Source: Vaginella massiliensis | GTDB taxonomy: Bacteria; Bacteroidota; Bacteroidia; Flavobacteriales; Weeksellaceae | Assembly (NCBI RefSeq): GCF_900089075.1 | Contig: NZ_LT593746.1 | Span: 618,920-682,919 of the forward strand | DNA length: 64,000 bases | Reading direction: 5' to 3' | Part shown: one piece after another, positions 35,065-43,437 of the stretch | Layout: each line of letters starts with the position of its first letter | Position numbering within the stretch: position 1 is the first letter of the stretch | The notes under the pieces: model-generated | Told to the model about the DNA's origin: nothing | The model's database searches: none | What the model saw: the letters and a program-made list of their open reading frames with translations, nothing else | Program-made: the position numbers and the translations under genes

Positions 35065-35481
35065 TCACACCGTCTGTTTTTTCTTCAAAATAAAAAAGAT
35101 ACAACTCGTCATCCAATTGATCCAAAAAAGATAAGCACCAAAATGAAAAGAGCTTTTGAGGTATCGATGTGCGGTATAATTGAAATCGTAAAAGGTATAC
35201 ATCAGCCCGAATAAACCCACATGGAAGAGAACGATTGCCAAGATTCTACTCGCCCTGAGACCGATCAGCTGTTGAAACAGGTAGAAAACCAAGTTGAGAA
35301 AAAGCATGATGGCAAAGATGACCAAAGCTGTTTTCCACCACGACCGGAAAATTAAATAATCTCGATAAAATACAGAGATCCCGATTTTACCAATCCAAGA
35401 CATTTTAGAGATCAGAATGCCAGATAACAACGACAAAATTCCTTGAATGAGGAGGAGAATCAAATTATTTTTCTTTGTCAA
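35065..35481 (-). CDS. small integral membrane protein, unknown
   Basis: A 138-residue protein with four hydrophobic segments (about 7-26, 48-70, 79-97 and 112-131) and a Lys-rich end (ILKKKQTV). I do not recognise the family. It is convergent with rng and shares the terminator; it stands upstream of no other gene. Probably real because the hydrophobic pattern is regular and the frame is clean. Confidence 0.65.
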   Translation of the reverse strand: MTKKNNLILLLIQGILSLLSGILISKMSWIGKIGISVFYRDYLIFRSWWKTALVIFAIMLFLNLVFYLFQQLIGLRASRILAIVLFHVGLFGLMYTFYDFNYTAHRYLKSSFHFGAYLFWINWMTSCIFFILKKKQTV

Positions 35482-35595
35482 AACTCGAGTTTTAGATGCT
35501 AAAATAATTCCAATAAATCAGATTTCAAAAAATATTCATTATCAAACAATTGCCCTAAAAAACAAGCTTATTGGTAAAAAAAGTTGATGCCAAAT

Positions 35596-35625
35596 TTGGT
35601 AGTTTTATATTTTGAGCTATATTTG
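35596..35625 (+). promoter_or_regulatory. tRNA-Asn promoter
   Basis: TTG at 35596-35598 and TATATTTG at 35618-35625, spacer 19, ending 21 bases before the first tRNA. Confidence 0.7.
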
Positions 35626-35646
35626 CACTCACAAAAACGAATAAAT

Positions 35647-35720
35647 TCCTCCTTAGCTCAGTTGGTTAGAGCATCTGACTGTTAATCAGAGGGTCGCTGG
35701 TTCGAGCCCAGCAGGAGGAG
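35647..35720 (+). tRNA. tRNA-Asn (GTT), copy 1
   Basis: Acceptor TCCTCCT / AGGAGGA, D arm AGCTCAGTTGGTTAGAGC, anticodon stem TCTGA / TCAGA with loop CTGTTAA (anticodon GTT), T arm GCTGGTTCGAGCCCAGC. CCA is not encoded. Confidence 0.97.
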
Positions 35721-35763
35721 CAAAGTCAAGAAAAGACTTCAAAAAATCACAAAAAAAGGTCAT

Positions 35764-35837
35764 TCCTCCTTAGCTCAGTTGGTTAGAGCATCTGACTGTT
35801 AATCAGAGGGTCGCTGGTTCGAGCCCAGCAGGAGGAG
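35764..35837 (+). tRNA. tRNA-Asn (GTT), copy 2
   Basis: Identical over all 74 bases to copy 1, 43 bases downstream and presumably on the same transcript. Confidence 0.97.
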
Positions 35838-35844
35838 CGATAAG

Positions 35845-35873
35845 AATCCCATCAATGCGATGGGATTTTTTTA
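35845..35873 (+). terminator. terminator after tRNA-Asn pair
   Basis: aatcccatc / gatgggatt, loop aatgc, then a T7 tract. Confidence 0.85.
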
Positions 35874-35980
35874 TTCTACCGATTTCGACTGGCATTCTGT
35901 TTTTGATTCTTTAAATCGAACTTTGGCTAGATTTTTTTTCCATATTATTTCCTTAAATTCAAATTTTATTAGCAAATCAA

Positions 35981-36145
35981 ATGAAGAATAAACCAAGACA
36001 GCTCATTGTCCACAATTTAGAAGAATGGCAAGAGTTGATAGAAGGCTATCATCCTACCCACGACAAATGTCGTGACCTGAAGATCTTTAAACATTTTTCG
36101 GCAACCAAAGACGACTTATCTCTCCAACATAAAAAAATCTATTGA
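35981..36145 (+). pseudogene. rearranged 5' fragment of the LOG-family gene
   Basis: A 54-codon ORF starting MKNKPRQLIVHNLEEWQELI. The first part matches the N-terminus of the full LOG gene at 38853 (TLIHNLDEW), then jumps in frame over 76 codons to the region WQELMEGYHPTHDKSRDLKI and stops matching after HFSATK. The 84 bases 36026-36109 match 39126-39209 with three mismatches. The jump point is a shared TGGC. It ends in an unrelated tail (DDLSLQHKKIY). Most likely a remnant; a short functional peptide cannot be excluded. Confidence 0.75.
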
Positions 36146-36274
36146 ACTCTAGATTATTTATATTTTATACAACCATAGTTGTAAATTTTGAATCTAAAAC
36201 AGATTCAATATCCTTGAATAGAAAAACTCCTAAAAAGCTTAAAGATAAAAGAAAGTTTAAAGTAGAATAAAAAA

Positions 36275-36300
36275 AATTCAGGAAAATATTTTCCTGAATT
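36275..36300 (-). terminator. terminator of the QVGINT three-gene operon
   Basis: Perfect 26-base palindrome (arms aattcaggaaaat / attttcctgaatt) followed on the minus strand by a T-rich run. The rest of 36146-36332 is A+T rich and shows nothing else. Confidence 0.75.
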
Positions 36301-36332
36301 AAATGTAAATTAAGCGTTATATTATTTATATA

Positions 36333-37001
36333 CTAAAACTTCTCACAAGTAATTGTATATGAGTTATAGGTATTTCCGTTATTTGTATAGTTTGGTCGTC
36401 CTAAAAATGTAACCCTATAATAATTGGCTTCTCCAGGATAAGAAATGTAGAATTCACCTGTACTATTCACATCGAGTTGAGGACATAATAATTGAGTTTG
36501 AGTATAATTACTAGAGTTGAAAGTTTTCCCATTTGCTTTATAATACTTTAAGTTAACGTCTCCCCATTTCCTAAATAAAGTATAATATGTAGTAACTTCC
36601 TTTTTGGGGTCATCAAGTAAATTCATCATAATATCTAAGTTTTTATTTGATGAAGTGGAAGGTCGGAACGAAAACTGGAAGCGACCACATGTCAGCTTCT
36701 CATTAGCATTTGGTTTTAAGTCTGTATAAAAAAGACGCTTATTTTCAATAATTTCTTCCTTAATTTGATACTTTAAATCTGTAATATTAATTGCATCGAT
36801 ATTACCATTGGTATCTGTAACTAAAACTTGACTATAAGAGTCTATTTCCGAAGATTTATCTTTTAGTACTCTTACTTTTAGGTCGCCATTTATATCGAGC
36901 ATACGTGTAGGTTGATCTGTTTGTATACCTACTTGAGCAAAAATGTTTATTGAAAACATCATGCTAATAAAGCATATGAATTTGTTTATATTTATTTTCA
37001 T
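36333..37001 (-). CDS. secreted QVGINT-type protein, paralog C
   Basis: A 222-residue exported protein: signal peptide ending NIFAQ, then the motif QVGIQTDQPTRMLDINGDLK that opens many flavobacterial surface/tail-fibre-like proteins. The middle carries CGRFQFSF and the end YRVTFLGRPN..CEKF. No type IX C-terminal sorting domain is obvious. Third gene of a tandem with 10-base gaps. Start chosen at MKININKF, the second ATG, which puts the signal peptide at the N-terminus. Function unknown. Confidence 0.8.
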   Translation of the reverse strand: MKININKFICFISMMFSINIFAQVGIQTDQPTRMLDINGDLKVRVLKDKSSEIDSYSQVLVTDTNGNIDAINITDLKYQIKEEIIENKRLFYTDLKPNANEKLTCGRFQFSFRPSTSSNKNLDIMMNLLDDPKKEVTTYYTLFRKWGDVNLKYYKANGKTFNSSNYTQTQLLCPQLDVNSTGEFYISYPGEANYYRVTFLGRPNYTNNGNTYNSYTITCEKF

Positions 37002-37011
37002 TGTAATCTTA

Positions 37012-37788
37012 TTATTGGTTATAATATCTTTCACAGATTAGAATGCGTAAACCGCTATTTTCAACGTTTTTAAGATTTAGTGCCTGACCTGGTCTAATAT
37101 CAGATTTTTTATTTGGCATTCTACTAAAATTAACTTTATATAGATCACCAGTTAATGGATCAATAATATGTAATTTTAAGAAGTCATTATTGATCATATA
37201 CTTCTCCGAGTAAGTAAACTGTGTGTTGGCATTATCTGAATATGGAAGCGAATAATCAAAAACTTTCTGAAACTGATTCCAGTTTGTAGTATTGAATGTT
37301 TTATCAAAGTTGCTATAATAGTAGTCACCATCACCAGTGTTTCCACTATGTCCTCCTATAAGTCTATTAGGATTTCTCCGTTCAAGTCTTCTCAGTCCGT
37401 ACTGAATATTATAATTAGAGCTAGGCTTTTGAGAAAGTTTAAATACAGGTTGATTGTCTGCAGTAAATGCAAATATAAATCTACCACAAACAACAGTTTT
37501 TTCTTGGTCACCTCCAGATTCATTATAATAAACATTTCTAACAACTTCTACTTGTTGAGTAGGTGATTGTGTGATAGAGGATTTTTTTTGCTTATCTACA
37601 TTTCCTGTTGAATTTGCGATTACGATGTCGCTATAGCCTTTATCGTCTTTCTTATCTTGAGTCTCTGTTACTCTTAAGTTGCCATTTAAATCAAGTATTC
37701 GCTCCGAAGAATTTGTATTGATGCCTATTTGAGCAAGTGTAGATAAACTAAGAACAAACGTTAAGATACTTGTTATATAAAATTTCAT
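37012..37788 (-). CDS. secreted QVGINT-type protein, paralog B
   Basis: A 258-residue exported protein: signal peptide ending STLAQ, motif QIGINTNSSERILDLNGNLR, then VCGRFIFAF and the C-terminal YKVNFSRMPN..ICERYYNQ. It has the same plan as the flanking paralogs but a longer middle (about residues 115-175, GGDQEK and GGHSGNTGDGDYYYS). The start at MKFYITS is preferred over an ATG 12 codons upstream that overlaps the previous gene. Function unknown. Confidence 0.8.
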   Translation of the reverse strand: MKFYITSILTFVLSLSTLAQIGINTNSSERILDLNGNLRVTETQDKKDDKGYSDIVIANSTGNVDKQKKSSITQSPTQQVEVVRNVYYNESGGDQEKTVVCGRFIFAFTADNQPVFKLSQKPSSNYNIQYGLRRLERRNPNRLIGGHSGNTGDGDYYYSNFDKTFNTTNWNQFQKVFDYSLPYSDNANTQFTYSEKYMINNDFLKLHIIDPLTGDLYKVNFSRMPNKKSDIRPGQALNLKNVENSGLRILICERYYNQ

Positions 37789-37798
37789 TATTGTTAAT

Positions 37799-38458
37799 TT
37801 AGAATTGTTCACATATATTGACAAAGTATGTTTCGTTATTTTGCTTTATGCGGTAAAACGTAATACGATAAAATTGTTCTTCCCGTGGGTAGGAGATATA
37901 CAACTCATTGTATTCCCCATCTACAACATGTGCACCTGAAGTGACTGGTATACTTTGGTAGGTACTGTAATTATTGGGGGTGAAGACTTTTGCATTAGGT
38001 GATGCTTCATATTCAAAACCATCATTCCTATTGTAAGGAGGAAAGTTTTGCTCAAAAGTAACATATACATTTACATTGTTTTGCGGCCGATCTAGTAAGC
38101 GAAAGCTTACTTTAGCGTCGTTATCTAGAAAGCTAAAAACAAACCTTCCACATGTTAGTGATCGTGTAGTTATAGGTCTTCCATTTGTCGTTTTATAAAG
38201 ATTATTTTGTACGATCTTATTAACCTCACCTGTCATATCTGGCAATAAATTACTTTTATTAATGTAATCAACATTACCATTATTATCGACAGCTAATACC
38301 TTAGAATAATCACTGTCTGCAGCTTTGTTTTGAAGGTTTCTAACTCTTAGATTACCTTCGACATGCAGATCTCTTGTAGGGTTTTCAGTATTAATTCCTA
38401 CTTGAGCCCAAGAAATCGAGAAAAGCATTAGGAATCCTAGATATAAAATTTTTTTCAT
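37799..38458 (-). CDS. secreted QVGINT-type protein, paralog A
   Basis: A 219-residue exported protein and first gene of the tandem: MKKILYLGFLMLFSISWAQ signal peptide, VGINTENPTRDLHVEGNLRV, then TCGRFVFSF and YRITFYRIKQ..CEQF. The CGRF box and the terminal Cys-acidic-aromatic end are shared by all three, indicating duplication. A plausible extracytoplasmic or surface beta domain; role unknown. Upstream (38459-38852) is a 394-base A+T-rich gap that carries four 10-base direct repeats and presumably both divergent promoters, which I could not pin down. Confidence 0.82.
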   Translation of the reverse strand: MKKILYLGFLMLFSISWAQVGINTENPTRDLHVEGNLRVRNLQNKAADSDYSKVLAVDNNGNVDYINKSNLLPDMTGEVNKIVQNNLYKTTNGRPITTRSLTCGRFVFSFLDNDAKVSFRLLDRPQNNVNVYVTFEQNFPPYNRNDGFEYEASPNAKVFTPNNYSTYQSIPVTSGAHVVDGEYNELYISYPREEQFYRITFYRIKQNNETYFVNICEQF

Positions 38459-38700
38459 TTCAATTTTTTTTTCATTTTAATTTATAAAGTATATTGCTTT
38501 CAATAAAATATTTATTGTCAAAAAATACTAAAGCTGAAGATAAAGTATATAAGAAAAGAAGAAGTAAGATAAAATACTTCCAATCGAAAAGGAATCACCT
38601 ATATGAGCCCTTTAGCTTTTCATAGAATTTTTTAAGAAAATTTGTGTTGGTTGTGCAAAATTATAAATAATTAATGAATATAAAAATCGTTGTATCGATC

Positions 38701-38740
38701 AAATTCATATTAATTCATATTAATTCATTATAATTCAGAG
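38701..38740 (+). repeat. four direct 10-base repeats
   Basis: Four consecutive units (aaattcatat, taattcatat, taattcatta, taattcagag) share AATTCA in identical phase, one per helical turn, 113 bases upstream of the LOG start and in the spacer between divergent transcripts. A possible cooperative protein-binding site; a chance A+T-rich repeat is also possible. Confidence 0.5.
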
Positions 38741-38852
38741 TGTTCTAGAAAATTATTTAATATAATTTTATGACCGACAGATAATTTTCGAGCACTTATA
38801 ATTTTTTTGAGGAAATTATTAATATATTTTGGTTAAAGTATTTAATCAAAAC

Positions 38853-40004
38853 ATGAAAAAGAAATGTCCTCAAACCCTAATACATAATTTAGATGAGTGG
38901 CGAGTTTTGGTACAAAACACCAACTCGCTCGCTCATACCGTGATCCAAGACGTTAATTTCTGTCAAGAAAAAGTCGATTGGACACGCTTTTACCTCAATC
39001 AAACTTCTTTTTTGGGGTGTACCTTCAATCGTCGAGATGCTATTTACCTCATCGAGAAAGGGGCTTTCGTTTATCCGAAATTCAAAAATATTCCCTACAA
39101 ACCCTACCGTAGCTTTCTCTATACCTGGCAAGAGTTGATGGAAGGCTATCATCCTACCCACGACAAAAGTCGTGACCTGAAGATCTATAAACATTTTTCG
39201 GCAACCAAATACAACCCCAGCGTTCACGAAGCAATGGCACAACGGATTCATGATCATAGTATTGATGATGCTCTGCGCGAATTGTTAGGGTACGATGACC
39301 AAGGAATGACACAAAGAAAATGTGTCGGTTTCATGGGCGGACATGCAACCAAACGCGGATCCGAGTTCTATAATAAAACAGCCTTGGCAGCAAAACGACT
39401 TGCTCAAATGGGCTATTATGTCGTAACAGGAGGCGGACCAGGGATTATGGAAGCCGCGAATTTGGGAGCGTATATGGCGCATTACTCCGAAGAAGATTTG
39501 TCAGACGCCATTGCTATTTTGCAAGACCTAAAGTTTTCAGAACCTGATCAGGTCGATTATTTGGCTGAGAACTATGCTCAACAATCGAAAAAAGTTCTCG
39601 AGCATTATCCCAATGCCTGTGAGAATTTAGCGATTCCTACCTGGTTCTATGGTCACGAGCCGAGTAATTTATTTGCCACCCATATCGCCAAATACTTTTC
39701 GAACAGTATCCGAGAAGATACCTTGTTGGCAATAAGTTTGTTCGGAATTGTATATGCGCCCGGTAGTGCAGGGACGACACAAGAGATTTTTCAAGAAGCA
39801 GCTCAAAATCATTACGGAACCTTTGGCTATTATAGTCCGATGGTATTCTTGGGTGTGAAGCGTTATGTAGAAGATACAACCTTGTATTCGGTCTTGCATC
39901 AGTTGGCAAAAGGAAAAACCTATAAAAAATTATTGTTTCTAACCGATGAAGCAGAGGAAGTTGCAGATTTTATTGCAGCAAATCCACCCATAAAAGCAGA
40001 ATAG
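38853..40004 (+). CDS. LOG family protein (lysine-decarboxylase-like fold)
   Basis: A 383-residue protein with the LOG/TIGR00730-type fold: CVGFMGGHATKRGSEFY, the nucleotide-binding VVTGGGPGIMEAANLGAYMA and the catalytic-type APGSAGTTQEIFQEA (variant of PGGxGTxxE). Such proteins hydrolyse nucleoside monophosphates to base and ribose phosphate (cytokinin-activating LOG, PpnN). The first 120 residues are an extra N-terminal domain. The start is the ATG at 38853 rather than an upstream TTG. A partial duplicate lies 2.7 kb upstream. Confidence 0.88.
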   Translation: MKKKCPQTLIHNLDEWRVLVQNTNSLAHTVIQDVNFCQEKVDWTRFYLNQTSFLGCTFNRRDAIYLIEKGAFVYPKFKNIPYKPYRSFLYTWQELMEGYHPTHDKSRDLKIYKHFSATKYNPSVHEAMAQRIHDHSIDDALRELLGYDDQGMTQRKCVGFMGGHATKRGSEFYNKTALAAKRLAQMGYYVVTGGGPGIMEAANLGAYMAHYSEEDLSDAIAILQDLKFSEPDQVDYLAENYAQQSKKVLEHYPNACENLAIPTWFYGHEPSNLFATHIAKYFSNSIREDTLLAISLFGIVYAPGSAGTTQEIFQEAAQNHYGTFGYYSPMVFLGVKRYVEDTTLYSVLHQLAKGKTYKKLLFLTDEAEEVADFIAANPPIKAE

Positions 40005-40006
40005 GT

Positions 40007-40036
40007 TTGGTAGAATAGAAAAAAGTTGTATATTTG
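40007..40036 (+). promoter_or_regulatory. initiator tRNA promoter
   Basis: TTG at 40007-40009 and TATATTTG at 40029-40036, spacer 19. It starts three bases after the LOG stop codon. Confidence 0.7.
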
Positions 40037-40047
40037 CATTCCAATAC

Positions 40048-40120
<73 letters not shown>

Positions 40121-40127
40121 CTAAGAT

Positions 40128-40200
<73 letters not shown>

Positions 40201-40242
40201 CTAACAACACTAATAATCAAAAGATTGCGAGTGTTATGGACT

Positions 40243-40280
40243 AAAAAAGGGAGTAACTTATTCGGTTGATCCCTTTTTTT
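40243..40280 (+). terminator. terminator after initiator tRNAs
   Basis: aaaaaaggga / tcccttttttt with a 17-base loop; the T7 tract is on the plus strand. Confidence 0.55.
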
Positions 40281-40281
40281 A

Positions 40282-40651
40282 TTAATTATTTAAATCATTT
40301 ATAAAACAATTTTCACTTTCCATCGCTATTCCATTAAACCCAAAAATTCCTTTTGATCCAAAAGTAATTTTAATTACATCTCCTCTTAAAGATCTAATTT
40401 CCATAATATCATTACAAGGTATTACAATATTTGAAAATCCTTATTTTAATATCAATTTCTTGTCTGTTTTTATAATATAATGAAATACTATACAAATAGA
40501 TAAAAACTATCAACATTATAGAATTTAAAACTATTGCTTCCATTAATCCATATTTATTGAATATACCTAAAAAAACAACAGGATGTATAATTATATACAT
40601 AAGAGTCAACAATTTAACATATATTGACTTTGTACTTTTTATTTTTTTCAT
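40282..40651 (-). pseudogene. frameshifted PH-domain-like membrane protein
   Basis: The first 79 codons encode two membrane helices (KLLTLMYIIIHPVVFLGIF and AIVLNSIMLIVFIYLYSISL). The frame then ends, but one base away an open frame continues with GFSNIVIPCNDIMEIRSLRG and ITFGSKGIFGFNGIA to a stop at 40282. The second part resembles bacterial PH domains that follow two N-terminal helices, where FGSGGLFGY is a known pattern. A single-base insertion near 40432-40442 would explain it. The C-terminus is also short. Family assignment is tentative. Confidence 0.55.
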
Positions 40652-40745
40652 AATATATCACTTGATCTTGTTCAAATTCTGTTTCATTTACCATAGCAAG
40701 AGTTCCCAAAAGAGCAAAAACACTTACAAATAAAATTTTCTTCAT
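40614..40745 (-). pseudogene. truncated second copy of the Cys-peptide gene
   Basis: A 43-codon ORF starting MKKILFVSVFALLGTLAMVN, closely similar to the leader of the peptide at 44589 (MMKILFASAFALIGTFAMAN). The Cys-containing core is missing; after the leader comes EFEQDQVIYYEKNKKYKV, and the end overlaps the PH-like gene start. The bases upstream of both ATGs are also alike (ttttttagttta..attgttgttaat), so the leader and its 5' region were duplicated. Confidence 0.6.
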
Positions 40746-40763
40746 TTTTTTAGTTTATTTATT

Positions 40764-40810
40764 GTTGTTAATATTACTATGATATGATAGTAATATTAAC
40801 AACCTTTTTT
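40764..40810 (+). repeat. 17-base perfect inverted repeat with T tract
   Basis: Arms gttgttaatattactat (40764-40780) and its exact complement (40787-40803) enclose gatatg, followed by cttttttaaaaa. It lies between the barrel gene's stop and the truncated peptide start. The T run is on the plus strand, so as a terminator it would block transcription entering the cassette from the tRNA side. Confidence 0.75.
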
Positions 40811-43436
40811 AAAAATTAAATCGAGTGGTGAACATGACTTGAGTTGGTCGTAATTTATAAACATAACGCTGTTCTAAATTCGAAGAAAAACTATTTTGTG
40901 AAAAATATTTTTCATTAAATAGATTATAAGCACTTAATTCAAAATCTATTTTCTTCTTTTTTAATGAATAACGATACATCAAATCTCCGAAAGTAGAATT
41001 AGGATTTAATCTCGTGTCATCGTTTACATATAAATCAAAATTAAGCTTTACGTAATGTTGATCTGCTGGAAAAAAATGTAATCCAACTTGATGAATTTGA
41101 TTGGTAATTGATCTTGAACTTGAGTTTCCTGACAATTTATTTTTATAATTTGTTAAACCGTATTTATATTCAAAAGTCATCCAACTTAATAATCTGAAAG
41201 AAGCATCAAAATTTGAAGTTAAAATAGTGTTGTCAATTTCGACTAAATCATCATTTAATAATTGATCGTATGTTGTAAAATTATATCCTCCAGCTAAATT
41301 AAATGTTGTCTTAATTTTAGAAAAATATTGACTTACTTTAGCATTAACCGAATGTGTTTTTTGATGATTTTTTAAGTTCAAAGCTTCTAAAAGTGTACTT
41401 GCATCTGCATTGTAGTTATAATTGTAGATTAGGTTATTTTCTGTCCAATTATACGAATATCCAAAATTGATAAACCTTGATTTTATCGGATTTTTATACT
41501 CGAAACGTAAAGAAGAATTCCATTTTTTTACTTCGTTAAAATCTCCATAATTTTGTTGAATAGAATTGTATCGAAACAATATAAATCCTTTGTGTAAACG
41601 TGTTAAACTTCCTAAATCATTAGAGAAATTATGCGAAGTTGATACTTTCCAGAATTTTGAAAATTCTAATCCTATGTTAAATTTAGGTTCGATATAAAAG
41701 CGATTGTAAGAAGTTTTATCTCCGAAAGAATTATTTTCTAAATTATACCACTGAAAAGGAATTCCAAAAGAAAAATTAAGTCGATTTTTTCTGTACGAAA
41801 AGTTATTTTCTACATACGGATTTAAAGTTGACCAACGTGTATTGTTGGTAAAAGTTGAATTTATTGATTGATTATCTGCTAACAAGTCACTTTTCATTGT
41901 ATGATTGGTGTATTTAATTCCAATTTTTGATTGTAGCGTTAAAGCCTTTATTCCTTTTGAAAATTCTGCAAAATTATTTGTCGAAAATTTCTCGAAATTA
42001 ATTTGTTGAAAAGCATTTTGATAATCATTTCCATTGTTTATAAAATCAGTAAAAACTCCAGGAGTAATACTTAAATTTTCGCTGTAACTTTTGTATGATA
42101 TATTAGATTTAAGCGTAATTAACTGTTTGCCAATTTTCTTTATTGTATTAAATTGATTGGTAAATTGACGATTTGGTTGAGCCAAACGTTGTGTAATCAA
42201 ATTATTATTTTGGTGGAGATTCCCTCTCGAACTATTCCAATCGCCTTTAAATTCTAAGACATTTTCAAGATAATTTTTCGAACTATTTTGAGATAATGTT
42301 GCTTTAAGATTAAGACTTTCCATTTGTAAATAATTTTGTTTGATTTCTTTGAGAAATATATCGCCAGTAGGTAAAAAGTATTGTGTGTTTGTTTCTCCAA
42401 ATCGCTTTTGAAAATCGTTGTGATAAGACAAATTAATTCGTAAATCTATCTCTTTTTTTAATTTGAAAAGATGATTCCAAGAACCAATATTTATTGCATT
42501 ATCCAACCAACGTTCGCCATCAAAATTGGGAGTTTGAATTCCTGAAATAGATAACCATCTTTCATTCGAAAATTTTTCAGAATCGTTTAACAAATCTTCT
42601 AAACTTAATGTTTTTAATTGTCGTGATACATCATTTCCACTATTATTTCCTTGATAAGAACCAATCATTTGTTGTTTATTTGTAAATAACATTGGTGTAA
42701 TATTAGCATGGTATAACATAGATGATATGCCAAGACCAACTTCTGCTTTACCAGAATAAGTCATTTTATTTTTCAGTTTTATGTTTAATGCCGCTTTGGG
42801 ACTATAAACTAAACTATCTAAAATCTTGATTGGTTGATGGTTCTCTAAAATTTGAACTTTATCTACAGCATCTGCAGAAAGATTTTCGTTTGCTAAAGCA
42901 TATTTCCCTCCCAACAAATCCATTCCTTCAATATAATATTTATTGATTGGTTCGCCTTGATATAATATTCGACCTGAAGCTTCTATTTCTATTCCAGGCA
43001 TTTTTTTGATCACATCTGCTATAGAACGATCTTGGATATCTTTAAAATTACTAACATCATAAGCAATTGTATCGCCTTTTTTTCGGATTGGAGATTCTTT
43101 TAGTTTTACTTCTTTCAACTCAATTGCTTTTTCTTGTAAAGTAAAATCGAAATTATTAGACGATTCGTTTACCAAAACTGAAATAAATGCATAATCCATC
43201 GCACGAACTTTTATTTCATAAGTTTCGTGCGATGGATTATCTAATTTCAAAGTGTATTTTCCATCATTTTTTGTAATGAAGTATGCTAAAGTTTCATCCG
43301 AAGTACTTGATGAAATAATTACATTAGCACCTGTTATAGGATTTCCTTCTTCATTTTTTACAACTCCAGATATAGTAAATTGTGCAAAAATAAAGTGTGA
43401 GAGTAGAGTGAATATTAGTGTTAATTGGAATTTCAA
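40809..43436 (-). CDS. TonB-receptor-like outer-membrane beta-barrel protein
   Basis: An 875-residue outer-membrane protein: signal peptide 1-18 (HFIFAQ), CarboxypepD_reg-like domain about 20-115 (ISGVVKNEEGNPITGANVII), plug-like domain about 125-220 (DVIKKMPGIEIEASGRI, EPINKYYIEGMDLLGGKY, VQILENHQPIKIL), then a long beta barrel ending in FTTRFNF with a C-terminal Phe. It starts one base after the stop of the GLPGLI gene. Barrels of this type regularly accompany GLPGLI proteins in Bacteroidota; the transported molecule is unknown. Codon use is A+T rich compared with core genes. Confidence 0.85.
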   Translation of the reverse strand: MKFQLTLIFTLLSHFIFAQFTISGVVKNEEGNPITGANVIISSSTSDETLAYFITKNDGKYTLKLDNPSHETYEIKVRAMDYAFISVLVNESSNNFDFTLQEKAIELKEVKLKESPIRKKGDTIAYDVSNFKDIQDRSIADVIKKMPGIEIEASGRILYQGEPINKYYIEGMDLLGGKYALANENLSADAVDKVQILENHQPIKILDSLVYSPKAALNIKLKNKMTYSGKAEVGLGISSMLYHANITPMLFTNKQQMIGSYQGNNSGNDVSRQLKTLSLEDLLNDSEKFSNERWLSISGIQTPNFDGERWLDNAINIGSWNHLFKLKKEIDLRINLSYHNDFQKRFGETNTQYFLPTGDIFLKEIKQNYLQMESLNLKATLSQNSSKNYLENVLEFKGDWNSSRGNLHQNNNLITQRLAQPNRQFTNQFNTIKKIGKQLITLKSNISYKSYSENLSITPGVFTDFINNGNDYQNAFQQINFEKFSTNNFAEFSKGIKALTLQSKIGIKYTNHTMKSDLLADNQSINSTFTNNTRWSTLNPYVENNFSYRKNRLNFSFGIPFQWYNLENNSFGDKTSYNRFYIEPKFNIGLEFSKFWKVSTSHNFSNDLGSLTRLHKGFILFRYNSIQQNYGDFNEVKKWNSSLRFEYKNPIKSRFINFGYSYNWTENNLIYNYNYNADASTLLEALNLKNHQKTHSVNAKVSQYFSKIKTTFNLAGGYNFTTYDQLLNDDLVEIDNTILTSNFDASFRLLSWMTFEYKYGLTNYKNKLSGNSSSRSITNQIHQVGLHFFPADQHYVKLNFDLYVNDDTRLNPNSTFGDLMYRYSLKKKKIDFELSAYNLFNEKYFSQNSFSSNLEQRYVYKLRPTQVMFTTRFNF

Positions 43437-43437
43437 A

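Noticed and set aside
35647-35837. Tandem tRNA repeats as a possible CRISPR-like array
   Set aside because: The two repeated units fold as tRNA-Asn and there are only two; no CRISPR repeats were seen anywhere in the window.
38829-38852. TTG start adding 8 residues to the LOG protein
   Set aside because: An ATG follows and the partial duplicate at 35981 starts at the equivalent ATG.
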